A stretch of DNA of 64,000 bases from NCBI GenBank assembly GCA_027625915.1, contig JANTQA010000029.1, forward strand, positions 9,920,001 through 9,984,000, given 5' to 3'. This document shows, in pieces, positions 32,641 to 44,321 of this stretch (position 1 is its first letter; each line of letters begins with the position of its first letter). The position numbers were made by a program, and so were the translations under genes. The DNA is from Anaeramoeba flamelloides (Eukaryota; Metamonada; Anaeramoebidae). Below the pieces are notes generated by a model. That model ran no database searches. It saw only the letters and a program-made list of their open reading frames with translations, and was not told where the DNA came from.

Positions 32641-33110
32641 TTTTTAATTGAAATATTTAAGAAACGACAAGAATTGCATAATCCATAGTAATACTTTCAA
32701 GACTTTTTCCAACTTTCAGACTGGCAGTATGAAAGATTTCAGTCTCTAATATTCTTTTATATTTTTTCAAATTTTAAATACTTTATACAAAATTTTAACA
32801 GCTAAAAAAGGATAAAAATAATAATTAACAAAAGATAACTTTGAATTTAATTGAAAATTTATCAAGTTATCCCAAAGAAAAATATTAGTAAACTTTCAAA
32901 ACCTAAAACTCTTTTTCTGAAAAACAAAAAAATCAGAAAGCTGTTTAAATTACATGTTTTTAAAAGTTTGAATGGTAAAAACTTTTAAATTTAAAGTTTA
33001 TTGATTTTGATCTTGTAATTCCTTTCAAAATTTAGAACAATTTGAAAAAAACAAAATGTTTTCAAGTAAAAAAAAGTAACGACAATTTTTGTGCTATTCT
33101 TGTTGTGGAT
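32640..33110 (+). repeat. Dispersed repeat family J, copy 2, upstream of DOCK
   Basis: Inverted match to 24005-24500. Its 'ACGACAATTTTTGTGCTATT' end faces the DOCK start codon 540 bp downstream. Diverged enough to be old, or to have been kept in part. Confidence 0.7.
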
Positions 33111-33647
33111 CGTTCTTTTTTTGAACATTGTTTCTTTAAAAATTTCGATTTGGATTTTTTTTTTCTACCTTCATTCGACAAAGGATTAAAATTGATAGAT
33201 TTTGAATTCACTAAAATAAATACTACAATTAAAATGATTGGTATGTTATCTCCCATTTTCATCTTGATCTTGAAAATTTGAATATTTTTCTGTTAATTTA
33301 AAATCTTATTTTAAATTGATCAAAAACCAGTTATTCCCAGTTTTTGTCAATAGTCCTGATTTCGATTTGAAGAATTAATTTTCATTTTCAATTCTCTTAA
33401 AAGATCTTGAGTTTCTCTTTTATTATTTTAACTTCATTTCGAAAAACAGTAATTGGAAAAACAATAAAATTGTCTTAAAAAAATAAGTAAGATGCACTAA
33501 AAAGAAGAATTATTCCAATACAAGGAATATATTTTGTCAATTAATCTCATCCAATCAAATTTCTTTTGATTTTCCATTTTTTTTAAAAAAAAATTTTAAC
33601 AAACAGATTTCGAATTTATTTCATAACCAAGCGAAAACAAAAAAAAA
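33111..33647. other. 5' flank of the DOCK gene
   Basis: AT-rich leader region. An A-rich run immediately precedes the ATG, as at several genes here. No TATA box or other defined promoter motif can be singled out. Confidence 0.4.
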
Positions 33648-36600
33648 ATGACTGAAATGGAAATTGAAATTGAACCAAAGGAAATATGGGAACCGTCTGA
33701 AGGAATATGTTATACAAAGCATCCATTTATTGGTGTTACTCAAGATCATTTGTCGTTACGAACAATAGGCGAGCCCATTGTTATTGAAGAAAAGTATGGT
33801 GACGATTGGCTGAGGGGCCATACGCTGATCACTGAAAGGAAAGGCATCTTTCCAAAAAACTTTGTGAAAAGAGACACAAAGCGAACACTTACAAAGGAAC
33901 ACTTTTTGTCCTCGAATTGTCACCCTGTTCGGGAATTTGATCCTGTGATTTTGGAAAGCGAGCATTCACTTAAACAATATTCGTTACAATTATTGTCCAA
34001 GAAAACTGAAGAATTAAATTTAAAATACTCAGAGTTTCAAGCCATCATGATGTTGATGAACCAAATACTGAAGTACAGATTAGAATTTTTATCAAATATG
34101 ACTGCGAGTGAATCGTTGTTTGCAATTAAACAACGAATTGTCAGCAATCTTGATCAAATGAACGAATTTTTTTCGATCAAGAAACAAATAAGGAGGGCAA
34201 ACGGAGATCCAGTATTGATCGACTACTTAGGCTTTTCGAAAGCCCATGAACTATATCTACAAAACTGCCAACAGAGCATTTCTTCTCAAAGAAGAGATCA
34301 TGAAATAAACAAGAGTGACAAACATTACCAAATATTAATAGATTTCCAAATGCTGATTAGCAAGATGAAGGATCCATATTCCATAATGTTCCAAATTTAC
34401 TCTCATCAAAAAAACCAAATGGTTAGCGAGTCTTTTGTGGTGTACAGCTTTGGAAGAAGAGGAGGAAGTGATCTCGATGTGGATGTGAAAAGTCTTCGTC
34501 AAGAAATGCCATTTACAACAAATAGGTTTGATAACTGCAAAAATAAAACCATTTTTCTGGATTTGAACGAAAAAGATCTTAGTTCCGACTTATTTTTAGT
34601 CTCCCGCATTTATAGGAGGGGTCTATTAAACCCCGAGTTGAAAAAAAATAAAAGTAAAAAAATAGATAATTATCCCGAATATCGTATCCCATTTGGGTGT
34701 TCAGTTCATAAATTAGATCAAAATTTCATAAAGCGATCTACAAATGAGAAACAAAATCTGAACTTACCAATTTTTACAACTCAAAAAGAGAACAAATTTA
34801 ATGTTTTACATGAATTAATAATCAATCAAAATGAAAAGGCAACACAATTGGATGGTCCAATTGGTATTAGCTTTGCAATGAAAATATACAGAGGAGAATA
34901 CAAAGCAATTGTTAACACGTATCCGGATTATGATGGGAATGCATTAAAAGACATACCAACCACAATAAAAACAAGTTTACCAGAAATAATTTTACCCAAT
35001 TACCAAAGAAATGATTTATATATTACCCTAAATAGTTTAAATATTATGAATGCTAAGAAGGCTAAAAATTTTGAATTGAGGATGTGGGTACGAAAAAGAA
35101 TTGAATCCAATCAAAATAATGGTAACCAAAAACAAAAACAAAAACAAAAACAAAGCCAGGAAAGGGATGATAAATTCTTTTATCAAAAAGAAAAGGCAAT
35201 AAGTTATGGTTCCTCTGATGACAAAAAGAAAATGTTTATTAGTTATATATGTGGGTACAGAAGTAACCCAAAATGGAATGAAACAATAAAAATAAATATA
35301 CCCCCAGAAGAATATCCAAATGTCGAATTGTTTCTTGAAATTTATCATTGCAAACCAACAAAGTCATACCTCCATTCCATTGGTGCTGTTAGATTAACAA
35401 ATCGAGATTGTTCAATTATTGCTCAAGGGGAAAAAACAATTGATTTATTTAAATGGGATGCAAAGTTAGCAAAAAAAAACCCCTTCTATTATATGCCCAA
35501 TGAAAAGGAATCAAAGGAAAGGCATTCAAAGGTGCAAATTTTTAAATCAGCATTAACATTCAATATTAATTTATGTTCTACATCATTAACCCAACAAGAA
35601 AAATTAATATCGTTTCTTAATTGGAGATTTAATATTAATAGTTTAGATCAAGTTTTCCAAAAGTTAAAATATGTGAATGGTGAGGAAAAAATCAAATTTA
35701 TAATCAAAATTCTCAATACCCTCTTTGAAATCTTAAATGAACAGGGGGGTCAAAAGCAAGTTCAAGAAAGAATATTTGAAGAAATTTTAAATTTTTATAC
35801 TGATATTATGAAAATTCAAGGATTTCGATCAGTATTAGATCATGTAATTAATGATTATTATAACTTTGAGAATCAAAAGTTATCATTCACAATCAAAAAA
35901 AACTTTTCATTGATTTATTTGCCATTGTTAACAACCTTAACAAATATATTCAAAATTGAAGAAGGTAATAAAATGAGAAAAGTGATCCAAACAATGAAAG
36001 GATTGAACTTTATCTTTAAATTGATTATTCAAAGTTTTCATTTTAATCAAAAATTCAATAGCCAAAATCAGAAAAATAACAATCAAAATAATAAATATAA
36101 TCAAAATAATAATCAAATGGATTTAAATAGTCAACAACAAAAACAACATAAAGAATTACAAAAACAACAAAAGCAAACACAAAAACAACAAAAACAACAA
36201 AAACAATTACAAAAACAACAAAAAGAATTACAAAAACAAAAGAAGCTACAGATTACTCAAAATAGGATAAATTCTGATCACCATTTCATTAGACAGTTTA
36301 ATAAATTAATGAATTTATTTAGTGATTTCATGTCCTTAACAAAACCAAAATGGGTAAAGAGCGCACAAAATGTGGCACTAAAGCATTTTTCAACAATGTT
36401 TACAGATTTATTAAAAATACTAGATAAAAATATCATTACTAATTCGCTGATCAAAATGATCAAAAGTGTTAATGTGGAAGGAAGGGATCTGATGAGAAAA
36501 GATAAATTAATTTGGATCAATTCAATAATTAATGGCCAGTTAATAGAGCAATCAAAATCCAGAGAAATAATTATAAAAATTATTAAAGAGCAAATCAATA

Positions 36601-39335
36601 GTAATATTGTAAAAGGTGAAATGTATTTAGAGATCTGTGCATCAATTATGAATTCATTATTTATCCAAACATTTGAAAAATCGAAAAAAAATGATTTAAA
36701 TCAATGGATCATTCAATTAATACCATTTTTAAAAGAGATCCTTCGAGGACTAGAATATAATGACAAATTAAAACAACAAATTATGAAAAAAAAAAATAAA
36801 TGTATTGAAGAACAACAAAACAACAATCAACAGGAATTCAAAAAGCTCCAAAAATTAAATTTGAAATTCCAAGATTTACAAAAAACACAGAAAGAAACCA
36901 CAATTAACAACCAAGAATCAATTCAGCAGATTAAGTCAAGATATCAAATTGAACTGCAAAAGCAACTGGTTGTTGAAAGCTCATTAATTTCATCATTCAT
37001 TAGTTTATTTCATATGATGAACCATCAGCACATTTCAATATTAATAAATATTTATCCGAAAAATTCAGTTTATCAAATCCTATTTTTAGAACAAATTCTA
37101 AAATTATTTTTATATATTTTAACGAAAAAAAAAAGATTAATATTAAATAACCAAAGTAATCAACTATCAAAAAAGTTTCATTTAGTGAAATCAATGAATT
37201 TATCAATTTCAAAAATTTTAATCATCATTGAGTTTTATAAAAATATTTCACAATTATTAATAGCAAACTTCTTAGATGGAAATTACCAATTTAATATATG
37301 GAGATTATTTATTTTATCATTATTAGAATTTATTAATTTACCAGAATTGAGATTAAAATTCAATACAAATAATATAAATCACAACAATCTGAATATTCAT
37401 AATATTAAGAATAAGAATATTGAAAAGATCACAAATAAGAAGCAGAATAAAAATAAGAATCAGAATAAGAATACTAATAGAATTGCAAGCAAAAGCCTAA
37501 GAAAAAGAACTAGCAATTATAATGATCAAAGATGTAATAATACAAATAATTATCTTTTAAATCCAGAATTCTTCAAAGAACAATACCTTGATCTAAGAGA
37601 AATTGCATTAATCATTTTAGATAATTGCTTTTATCATTTAAACGAAAAAATACTGAATTTTATACCAACTGACATTGAACATTTTTTAACATTATTATTA
37701 TTAGACAATACAGAGCTAGTTAATTTCGGATTTGAGTTTTATTTTAAATTCTTTTTAGAGGAATTCAAATCAACTGGGGATATTAAAGGTATTGAGCAGG
37801 GCACCGTCTCAATGGTTTGCAATATTATTGATACAAGCGAGGAAGAAAAGTTTTTTGAAAATTTCTTTATAAAATTTGAAGAAAAATTACAAGAATGGGA
37901 ATCGTTAAAAGAATATGGAAGGCATTTTTTGAACCAATTAAAACAATTAATTGAAAAAATAACTAAATTAAAGGATTTTAAGGGATCAAATTTTGAAGAG
38001 GAAAAATGCCAAGTTTTAATGGATATTACTGATTATTTATATAAAACAAAAAGATATCAAATGTTTGCCAAATATTGCCAATTGTTATCTAATTTGCATC
38101 TCCAGAATAAGAATTTTACCGAAGCTGGCTTATCATTAGTAAAATTAATCAAAATTTTAGATTGGGATTCTAGTAATCAAAACAAAACCAAATCAAAGAT
38201 CGATGATATTATTTCAAATTTGAATCAATTCAACCAAAGGCAATTTCAAATAGCAAGTAAAGAAAATTTACTTAAGAAAATTATATATTATTTAAATAAA
38301 GGGGAATCTTGGGAATTGGCAATAAAATATTTACAATTATTAAAAGCCTATTATTTAAAAACTTATAACTACTCAAAATTGTCAACATATTTATCTAAAG
38401 AATCCGAATTTTATAAGAATATTGTTACAGTGGAACGGTTTTATTCAACCTATTTTAGAGTTGGTTATTTTGGTAACGGTTTTAATGGTGAACAATATCC
38501 AGGTATTAAAGACCAAACATTTATTTACAAGGGAGAGATATTGGAAAAGCTTCCAGAATTCATGGACAAATTAAAAGAGAAATACACTAATGCCACCATT
38601 GACTCCAAAGATCCAACCAAGGAGCAAATGGGTGGCAATGGGCAATATATACAAGTTTGTGCTGTTTTGCCAAGCTCAGAGGGTCTAATTGTAAGTCAAC
38701 AGAATAAGAAAGCTGTTAATAGTCATTCAATCCCAGAAAAAATATTAAAACATCAAACACAAGAAAAAATTAATGTATTTGTATATTCCCAACCCTTTAG
38801 AAAATCGAAAACAAAATCACAAAATCAATTTGCTAATTTGTGGATTAAAAATCATTATTTTATAACAGCCAAATCTTTCCCCACTACCTGTAGAAGATTA
38901 AAAGTTCATAAAAGAATTATCAACGAAATTTCACCAATACAAAATGGTATTAATTCAATAAAACAAAAAAATATAGATCTCATTTCAATAATCACCAAAT
39001 ATCAAACAGAGACAATATTAAATATTAATCCTTTATCAATGATTCTTAACGGAATAATTGATGCTCCCGTAAATGGTGGAATATACATGTATGTAAATGC
39101 CTTTTTAGAAGTGCAATATTTATTAAATAACCCTAAAAATGAAGATTTAATAATAAAAATGAAAAAAATGTTAGTCAAGCAATTGGAATTTGTCAATATT
39201 GGACTTAATTTGCATAACCGTTTATGTCAAGATAATTTTAGACCATTTCATGACAAAATGAAAAGAAAATTCAAGGAGATGGAAAAAAAGTTAGCCTTTT
39301 ATTTGAGTATAACTCAAAAAGATCAAGATAATTAA
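33648..39335 (+). CDS. DOCK-family Rho guanine nucleotide exchange factor
   Basis: An intronless frame of 1895 residues from an ATG preceded by an A-tract. Residues about 35-75 resemble an SH3 domain (E-x-x-x-DDWLRG...GIFPKNFV). Residues about 453-640 are a DHR-1 (C2-like, phosphoinositide-binding) domain with FISYICGYRSNPKWNETI and LEIYHC, followed by helical/ARM-like sequence. Residues about 1450-1885 are the DHR-2 exchange domain: RFYSTYFRVGYFG, NVFVYSQPFRK, FANLWIKNHYF, RRLKVHKRIINEISPIQNG and the nucleotide-sensor segment LNGIIDAPVNGGIYMY, with the key Val retained. SH3 plus DHR-1 plus DHR-2 places it nearest DOCK-A/B types, which activate Rac. Gln/Lys-rich (about 805-870) and Asn/Lys-rich (about 1240-1295) tracts are insertions. 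Probably cytosolic and membrane-recruited, controlling actin and motility. Confidence 0.95.
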   Translation: MTEMEIEIEPKEIWEPSEGICYTKHPFIGVTQDHLSLRTIGEPIVIEEKYGDDWLRGHTLITERKGIFPKNFVKRDTKRTLTKEHFLSSNCHPVREFDPVILESEHSLKQYSLQLLSKKTEELNLKYSEFQAIMMLMNQILKYRLEFLSNMTASESLFAIKQRIVSNLDQMNEFFSIKKQIRRANGDPVLIDYLGFSKAHELYLQNCQQSISSQRRDHEINKSDKHYQILIDFQMLISKMKDPYSIMFQIYSHQKNQMVSESFVVYSFGRRGGSDLDVDVKSLRQEMPFTTNRFDNCKNKTIFLDLNEKDLSSDLFLVSRIYRRGLLNPELKKNKSKKIDNYPEYRIPFGCSVHKLDQNFIKRSTNEKQNLNLPIFTTQKENKFNVLHELIINQNEKATQLDGPIGISFAMKIYRGEYKAIVNTYPDYDGNALKDIPTTIKTSLPEIILPNYQRNDLYITLNSLNIMNAKKAKNFELRMWVRKRIESNQNNGNQKQKQKQKQSQERDDKFFYQKEKAISYGSSDDKKKMFISYICGYRSNPKWNETIKINIPPEEYPNVELFLEIYHCKPTKSYLHSIGAVRLTNRDCSIIAQGEKTIDLFKWDAKLAKKNPFYYMPNEKESKERHSKVQIFKSALTFNINLCSTSLTQQEKLISFLNWRFNINSLDQVFQKLKYVNGEEKIKFIIKILNTLFEILNEQGGQKQVQERIFEEILNFYTDIMKIQGFRSVLDHVINDYYNFENQKLSFTIKKNFSLIYLPLLTTLTNIFKIEEGNKMRKVIQTMKGLNFIFKLIIQSFHFNQKFNSQNQKNNNQNNKYNQNNNQMDLNSQQQKQHKELQKQQKQTQKQQKQQKQLQKQQKELQKQKKLQITQNRINSDHHFIRQFNKLMNLFSDFMSLTKPKWVKSAQNVALKHFSTMFTDLLKILDKNIITNSLIKMIKSVNVEGRDLMRKDKLIWINSIINGQLIEQSKSREIIIKIIKEQINSNIVKGEMYLEICASIMNSLFIQTFEKSKKNDLNQWIIQLIPFLKEILRGLEYNDKLKQQIMKKKNKCIEEQQNNNQQEFKKLQKLNLKFQDLQKTQKETTINNQESIQQIKSRYQIELQKQLVVESSLISSFISLFHMMNHQHISILINIYPKNSVYQILFLEQILKLFLYILTKKKRLILNNQSNQLSKKFHLVKSMNLSISKILIIIEFYKNISQLLIANFLDGNYQFNIWRLFILSLLEFINLPELRLKFNTNNINHNNLNIHNIKNKNIEKITNKKQNKNKNQNKNTNRIASKSLRKRTSNYNDQRCNNTNNYLLNPEFFKEQYLDLREIALIILDNCFYHLNEKILNFIPTDIEHFLTLLLLDNTELVNFGFEFYFKFFLEEFKSTGDIKGIEQGTVSMVCNIIDTSEEEKFFENFFIKFEEKLQEWESLKEYGRHFLNQLKQLIEKITKLKDFKGSNFEEEKCQVLMDITDYLYKTKRYQMFAKYCQLLSNLHLQNKNFTEAGLSLVKLIKILDWDSSNQNKTKSKIDDIISNLNQFNQRQFQIASKENLLKKIIYYLNKGESWELAIKYLQLLKAYYLKTYNYSKLSTYLSKESEFYKNIVTVERFYSTYFRVGYFGNGFNGEQYPGIKDQTFIYKGEILEKLPEFMDKLKEKYTNATIDSKDPTKEQMGGNGQYIQVCAVLPSSEGLIVSQQNKKAVNSHSIPEKILKHQTQEKINVFVYSQPFRKSKTKSQNQFANLWIKNHYFITAKSFPTTCRRLKVHKRIINEISPIQNGINSIKQKNIDLISIITKYQTETILNINPLSMILNGIIDAPVNGGIYMYVNAFLEVQYLLNNPKNEDLIIKMKKMLVKQLEFVNIGLNLHNRLCQDNFRPFHDKMKRKFKEMEKKLAFYLSITQKDQDN
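36050..36250 (+). repeat. CAA/AAC trinucleotide-type coding repeat in DOCK
   Basis: Runs of CAA and AAT/AAC encode an Asn- then Gln/Lys-rich stretch between the DHR-1 domain and the helical region. It is slippage-prone low-complexity sequence, probably a disordered surface loop. Confidence 0.8.
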
Positions 39336-39396
39336 TTCATTGTTTTTTTCATTTTCTTTATATTTATTTTGATACTTTATTTTTTGATCCTTGATT

Positions 39397-39468
39397 TTAT
39401 TTTTATTTTTCTTTTTCTTTTTCTTTTTATTTTTATTTTTATTTTTATTTTTATTTTTATTTTTATTG
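39397..39468. repeat. Hexanucleotide repeat in the DOCK 3' flank
   Basis: Tandem (TTTTTA/TTTTTC)n hexamers lie about 60 bp after the stop codon. They are simple sequence, perhaps within the 3' UTR. Confidence 0.85.
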
Positions 39469-39469
39469 G

Positions 39470-40059
39470 TTCTTTCTTTTTATTATTCATTTTATTCATT
39501 TTTTTGTTCTGGAACTTTTTTTATTTTATTTTATTTTTATTTTTTTTTTGTTATTGAAACGTATTTTGATCAATTTTATTTTTCTTACTGATAATTATTT
39601 ACCATGTTCTCAATTATTACTTTTTTACTTCATCTAATAAAATGGTACTCAATTTTATACTTTTACTTTTTACATTTTACATTTCTTTATTGTTTTAATC
39701 GACTAATAAATTTATTTTCTGTTTTCATCTTTTGAAAAAAAAAATGTATTTTTGAAGGGGATGAAAGAATTCAGTGAAATTATAGACTAATATCAATTAA
39801 TAGCATATAGTAAAGGTTCGTTATAATGCTGATTGATAAAGGGATAAAAGACCCCTTCAATTTTAGTATCCAATTCTCAATTTGGATTTTTTTTTAAAAA
39901 AAGATAGAAAAAATGTACTTATATATCTGCTTTTTGTGTATAGAGAAAAACTGTAAAATAATTCTAAAAAAAAAAAAATGGAATTTTTTGTTTTTATAAT
40001 TGATATTTTAATTTTTCCCATATGATTAGATACATTTTGGTTTAATATACTCTTGAATA
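39470..40059. other. Spacer, nothing recognised
   Basis: AT-rich 3' flank of the DOCK gene. No gene or repeat family assigned. Confidence 0.5.
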
Positions 40060-40570
40060 TAATATAAAATAAATTCCAAAAAATTGGATACAGTTTAAAT
40101 AGTTGAAAGAATAACAATACCCCATTTTACATTCAATTTAGAACTAATTTTGATTTTACAAAATATTTCTTTTTTTATATTTTTTGTTTTGTTGTCATTT
40201 CCTTTTTTCGAGTTATATAATATATTTGGTTAGATCTGGAATTTTTTTTCTATGGTTGATAAAAGGTTAGTGTTGAGTTTGTTAAATTGGAAAATCACAT
40301 ATATTTTGTTGATAATATCTGATCATTTGTTCGATCAACAATTGTAAGTGAAATTTCAACAAATTTACCAATACATTTTTTTGTTTGGCTTATTTACTTA
40401 TTTTGGACACACTTATTTTGATTTTTGATTTTATATTTTTTTCTATTATTTGGATAAAAATGATTACTTATAAAAATATTAATAATATATTTTTAAATGT
40501 GGTTTTATATTACGTTTATAAAAAAATATAATAAATTGAGTTTTTTTTTTTACTTATTTTTGATTTTGTG
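40060..40570 (-). repeat. Dispersed repeat family A, copy 2
   Basis: Reverse match to 41765-42295 and to 2100-2527 plus 3240-3335. Landmarks when read on the minus strand are 'CCAATTTTTTGGAATTTATT', 'GTTAGATCTGG' (plus strand) and 'CAACAATTG'. Confidence 0.7.
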
Positions 40571-40639
40571 TTTTTTCAAATTTTTTGAATGGGATTTATA
40601 TATATACATATATTACTAAAATTCAAAATTATTCATAAC

Positions 40640-41115
40640 CTTAAAAAGGTTCAAACAATCAAAAGAATATAATTTCATTTAAATTGGAAATAATTTTGTT
40701 TTTTGTAAAAATATGAAAATCATTTTTTCATCTTTTCGTTTTTGTTAGGATTTGATTTTTTGAATTAAGTAACTTGTTTTTATCAATGTATTTTATTTTC
40801 AACAATTTTTCTTCTGTTAAAGTCGAGTTGTCCCAAATAGTAGAACTAAAATAAATTTAGTTGATGGTGTCTACCTATTAAATCGTTTAATATTCATAAT
40901 AGAAATTTGACAAATTTAGCATGGTCTTTTTAATATTTTGTTCACTCCAAAATTTTTAACACACTCTTGATTTAATAGTTTTGATAATTATTATTATTAT
41001 TTTTTTTGAGTATTGTATTTAGAAATAAGTGTTAACATTTCAATTAGTGAGTGGTTCTAATTTTGTGTTTCTTTGAGAATTTATTAAAGAATATTTGATT
41101 TTAAGAAATTGAATT
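40640..41115 (-). repeat. Dispersed repeat family B, copy 2
   Basis: Matches 19190-19690 closely ('GTGTTAACATTTCAATTAG', 'CCAAAATTTTTAACACAC'). It lies head-to-tail with a family A copy and facing another, making an inverted cluster at 40.0-42.3 kb. Confidence 0.65.
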
Positions 41116-41143
41116 GTACTGAGTTTATAATTTTGAATTAGAG

Positions 41144-41174
<31 letters not shown>

Positions 41175-41764
41175 AAATACCCTAGATTTCCCCAAATTTC
41201 ATTAAGTTTAAAGGAAAATATTTAAAATGATATTGATGTGCTAATAAATATATTTTCTTAATCGAAGTTAATCCAGATTTTAATTATTATAAAAAGTTAA
41301 AATAGTTCAAAGATATATTAGTTATTTTTTTTTTATGTTATTCGAAAGAAAAATAATAATTATTCATTTTTATTTTTTTTTAAAAGATTTTTATTTTTTT
41401 TTTTTAATTTTTTAAATAAGAAATTTTATTACAATAAAAGTTATTCAAAACTCAATAAATTGATTCGTTAATAATAAAAATCTAATAATGTTGTTAATTT
41501 TATGATAAAAAAATAAATAAGAAAAATATTACTGAGAAAATTTTTTTTTTCTCCAAAAAAATTAAATAAATATAAAATTAAAAGAAAAAATGAAATTCAT
41601 TTATTTTGTCCAAATTTAAAAGTTTAATAAGAATAATTATATAAAATTTCATTTTAAACAATATAAAACACTTGAAAAAACAAAAAATTCCTCAAAAAAT
41701 TATAAAATAATTTTATTTATTCTATTGAAATTAAATCAATAAAAATTTTTTTAATTAACTACCT
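41116..41764. other. Spacer, nothing recognised
   Basis: AT-rich sequence with a TA microsatellite at about 41146-41170. No gene. Confidence 0.55.
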
Positions 41765-42295
41765 CCCATAAATTTGGAAACATCTAAAATCAAAAATAGG
41801 TAAAATAAAACTCAATTTATTATATTTTTACAAACTTAATATAAAATCACATTAAAGTTATCTTATATAAATATTTTTATAAGTAATGATTTTAATCCAA
41901 ATAATAGAAAAAACTAGAAAACTCAAAAATAAAAACAGTCTGTCCAAAATAATGAAACGAGCTGAACAAAAAATGTATTAGTAAATTTGTTGTAAATTTC
42001 ACCAACAATTGTTGATCAAACAAATGATAAGATAATATCGACCAATTGTATGTGATTTTTCTTATTAAACAAACTCAACACTAACCTTCTATCAACCATT
42101 GATAAAAAAATTCCCAATCTAACCAAATACATTACGTAACTGTCAAAAAAGGAAATGAAAACAAAACAAAAAAGACAAAAAAATGAAATAGTTTGTAAAA
42201 TTAAAATTCTTTCCATAATTGAATTTAAAGTGCAGTAATGATGTTATTTCAACTGTTTAAACTGTGTCCAAATTTTTGGAATTTAGTTTAGTTAA
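41765..42295 (+). repeat. Dispersed repeat family A, copy 3 (uninterrupted)
   Basis: Matches copy 1 (2100-3335) on both sides of its transposon. This copy reads straight through TGAAATAGTTTGT at about 42184-42195 and so preserves the empty target site. Confidence 0.75.
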
Positions 42296-42429
42296 AGTAA
42301 TCCATCCCAAATTTTAAAATATATATATATATAAAAACGAAAGAACGGACTTTTCAATAACGTAATCTAGAAAAAATAATAAAAAGAAAGTGAAAACAAA
42401 AAAAAACTTATATAGTAAAAAAATTTTAA

Positions 42430-42770
42430 ATTCTAACCCCTAGTGTCCCACTCTGAGAGATAGTGCCAAGTTTTTTTTTTAATTTATAAGTATTGAGCAA
42501 AATCAGAGATTTTTTCAAAATTCTTTCAAATTAAAAAAACCTAACAACTGTGGAATACCAATTATTAATCACAGATTGTGGACTTTTTATATGTAATTGA
42601 TAATATTGCTATCGGGTTTTTACCCCTTCCGTTTATTCAGGGCTTGTATATTTTTTATTTGTCATACAAATAATATTATTATGATACATAAATATATATT
42701 AATTAATTCTATTCTTCTCTTTTTTTTTTTAGATAAATTTTCTTTAATTACTCCTTTCTCTAAATAAGGA
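42430..42770 (+). repeat. Dispersed repeat family I, copy 3
   Basis: Matches 31650-31900 ('TGTGGAATACCAATTATTAA', 'TCGGGTTTTTACCCC', 'TTACTCCTTTCTC'). Class unknown. Confidence 0.65.
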
Positions 42771-43739
42771 AAACAGTAAATCTTACAACAAATTTTAAAA
42801 ATTATTCAAAGATTATAAAATATTCTTCAAAACTAAAATTCGTTTTTTTGAATTTAGTTAATAGTAAAAACTTGTATAATATATTTGTAAAAATTTTTTC
42901 AATCTAAATAAATCCAGAGTATTGGAAAATAATTTTTGACCTATGTTCTCTTTGTCAATAATATTGTTTATTTTATGTCTAGATTTTAATAAATGAAAAA
43001 TTAAAAAATAGCAAAAATTAAAATAAAAAAATCAATTATTAATCTGACTCAAACTATTGACAAAATCATTTAAATTTGAAAAAAAATCTCTGTTAAAAAA
43101 ATTTCCAAATTTTACAATGAATCATAAATATTATTTTTTAAAAAAATTTAATTTTTATTTTTTTTTATTTTTAAATCTTCAAGAATCAAATAGATAAATT
43201 CATATTGAATGGCCATTAACAGATGAAACTAATCTTCTATGTGATGTTAAAACATCTTTTGTAATGAATAAATTATTCAATCAAGTATTTTGAGTATTCT
43301 TGAGGTGCAAAGACCTCAAAAAATTCTATTAAAGTTTGATTATTTTAATCAATAAAACAAGAAGTTTTTGATGTTGTAGATAAACTTTTCAAAAAAAATA
43401 AATCCTTTTTTTTTTTGGCAAAATTCTATTGAAAAATAATAAAATCACAATAAATAAGAAAAAAAAATTTTAAATTGTTGAAGAAAAATATTTTTCAAGT
43501 TATTTTTTTATTGTAGATTACTATTCTATTTTTAATTATATAATTTTTCTTTCAAAGATAATTGTTTATAAATTCTATATCCTATGATTCTTTTTTGAAC
43601 AATTCAAATTACAAATTTTATCTCAAAGTCACTTAATCTATTTTGTGTTTCAAGGGATATAATTTTTTTTTTCGCTAATACTAATCTTGTAATATTTTAT
43701 TTAAAAAATTATTAAATAAATTTTTAATTTTAATTTTAA

Positions 43740-44000
43740 ATCAAAATTTACATCCAAATGGCAATTAATAGATAGCTTATTTATCATATCAATTTTGAAT
43801 TTGAAAAATTCACAAATTTAAATTACCTGATGGACGTTTCTCAAAATTTTGTTGATGACTTTCTTGATCATTTAAGAATTGGTAAAAAAAGAAATTCACA
43901 TTATTTTTTCAGAATTAATTGATTGTTATTTTTTTAATCATTTTCAGTTTTTTTGGCTGGAATTTATTCTTTAATATATTTAACATAAACAGTGCACTTT
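43740..44000 (+). repeat. Dispersed repeat family D, copy 1
   Basis: Shares 'TTTCTCAAAATTTTGTT', 'AAGAATTGG' and 'TTTAATATATTTA...' with 48770-49050. Confidence 0.5.
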
Positions 44001-44137
44001 GTAATGTTATTATTTTAAAAATCAAAAGAAAATTAAAAAAAAAAAAATATAATGATCAAAATTTTGAGAAATATAAATTTTTTTTATATAATTATTAATC
44101 AATAATAAAATGAAAAGAATAAAACAAATTTCCATTT

Positions 44138-44142
<5 letters not shown>

Positions 44143-44182
<40 letters not shown>

Positions 44183-44196
44183 TATAGATATATCTG
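44143..44196. repeat. TA / GATA microsatellite
   Basis: About twenty TA units followed by GATATA units. Simple sequence. Confidence 0.9.
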
Positions 44197-44321
44197 TATA
44201 TTGAAAGAGTGTATGTTATTCAATCATATATAAATATGTTTTGAGATTATTCAAAAAACTTGAAAATAATTATTCTGTTTGAAAAAATTTAAAAACAAAG
44301 CAAATGATTAATAAAATTGTT

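Larger units (their letters stand above)
42771..44321. other. Spacer with family D repeat and coding-like traces
   Basis: Short plus-strand translations such as HIEWPLTDETNLLCDVKT near 43200 and LNYLMDVSQNFVDDFLDHL near 43825 look less random than the surroundings, but stops interrupt them. The right part (43740-44000) is repeated at 48770-49050 (family D). A TA/GATA microsatellite lies at 44143-44196. Confidence 0.4.
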
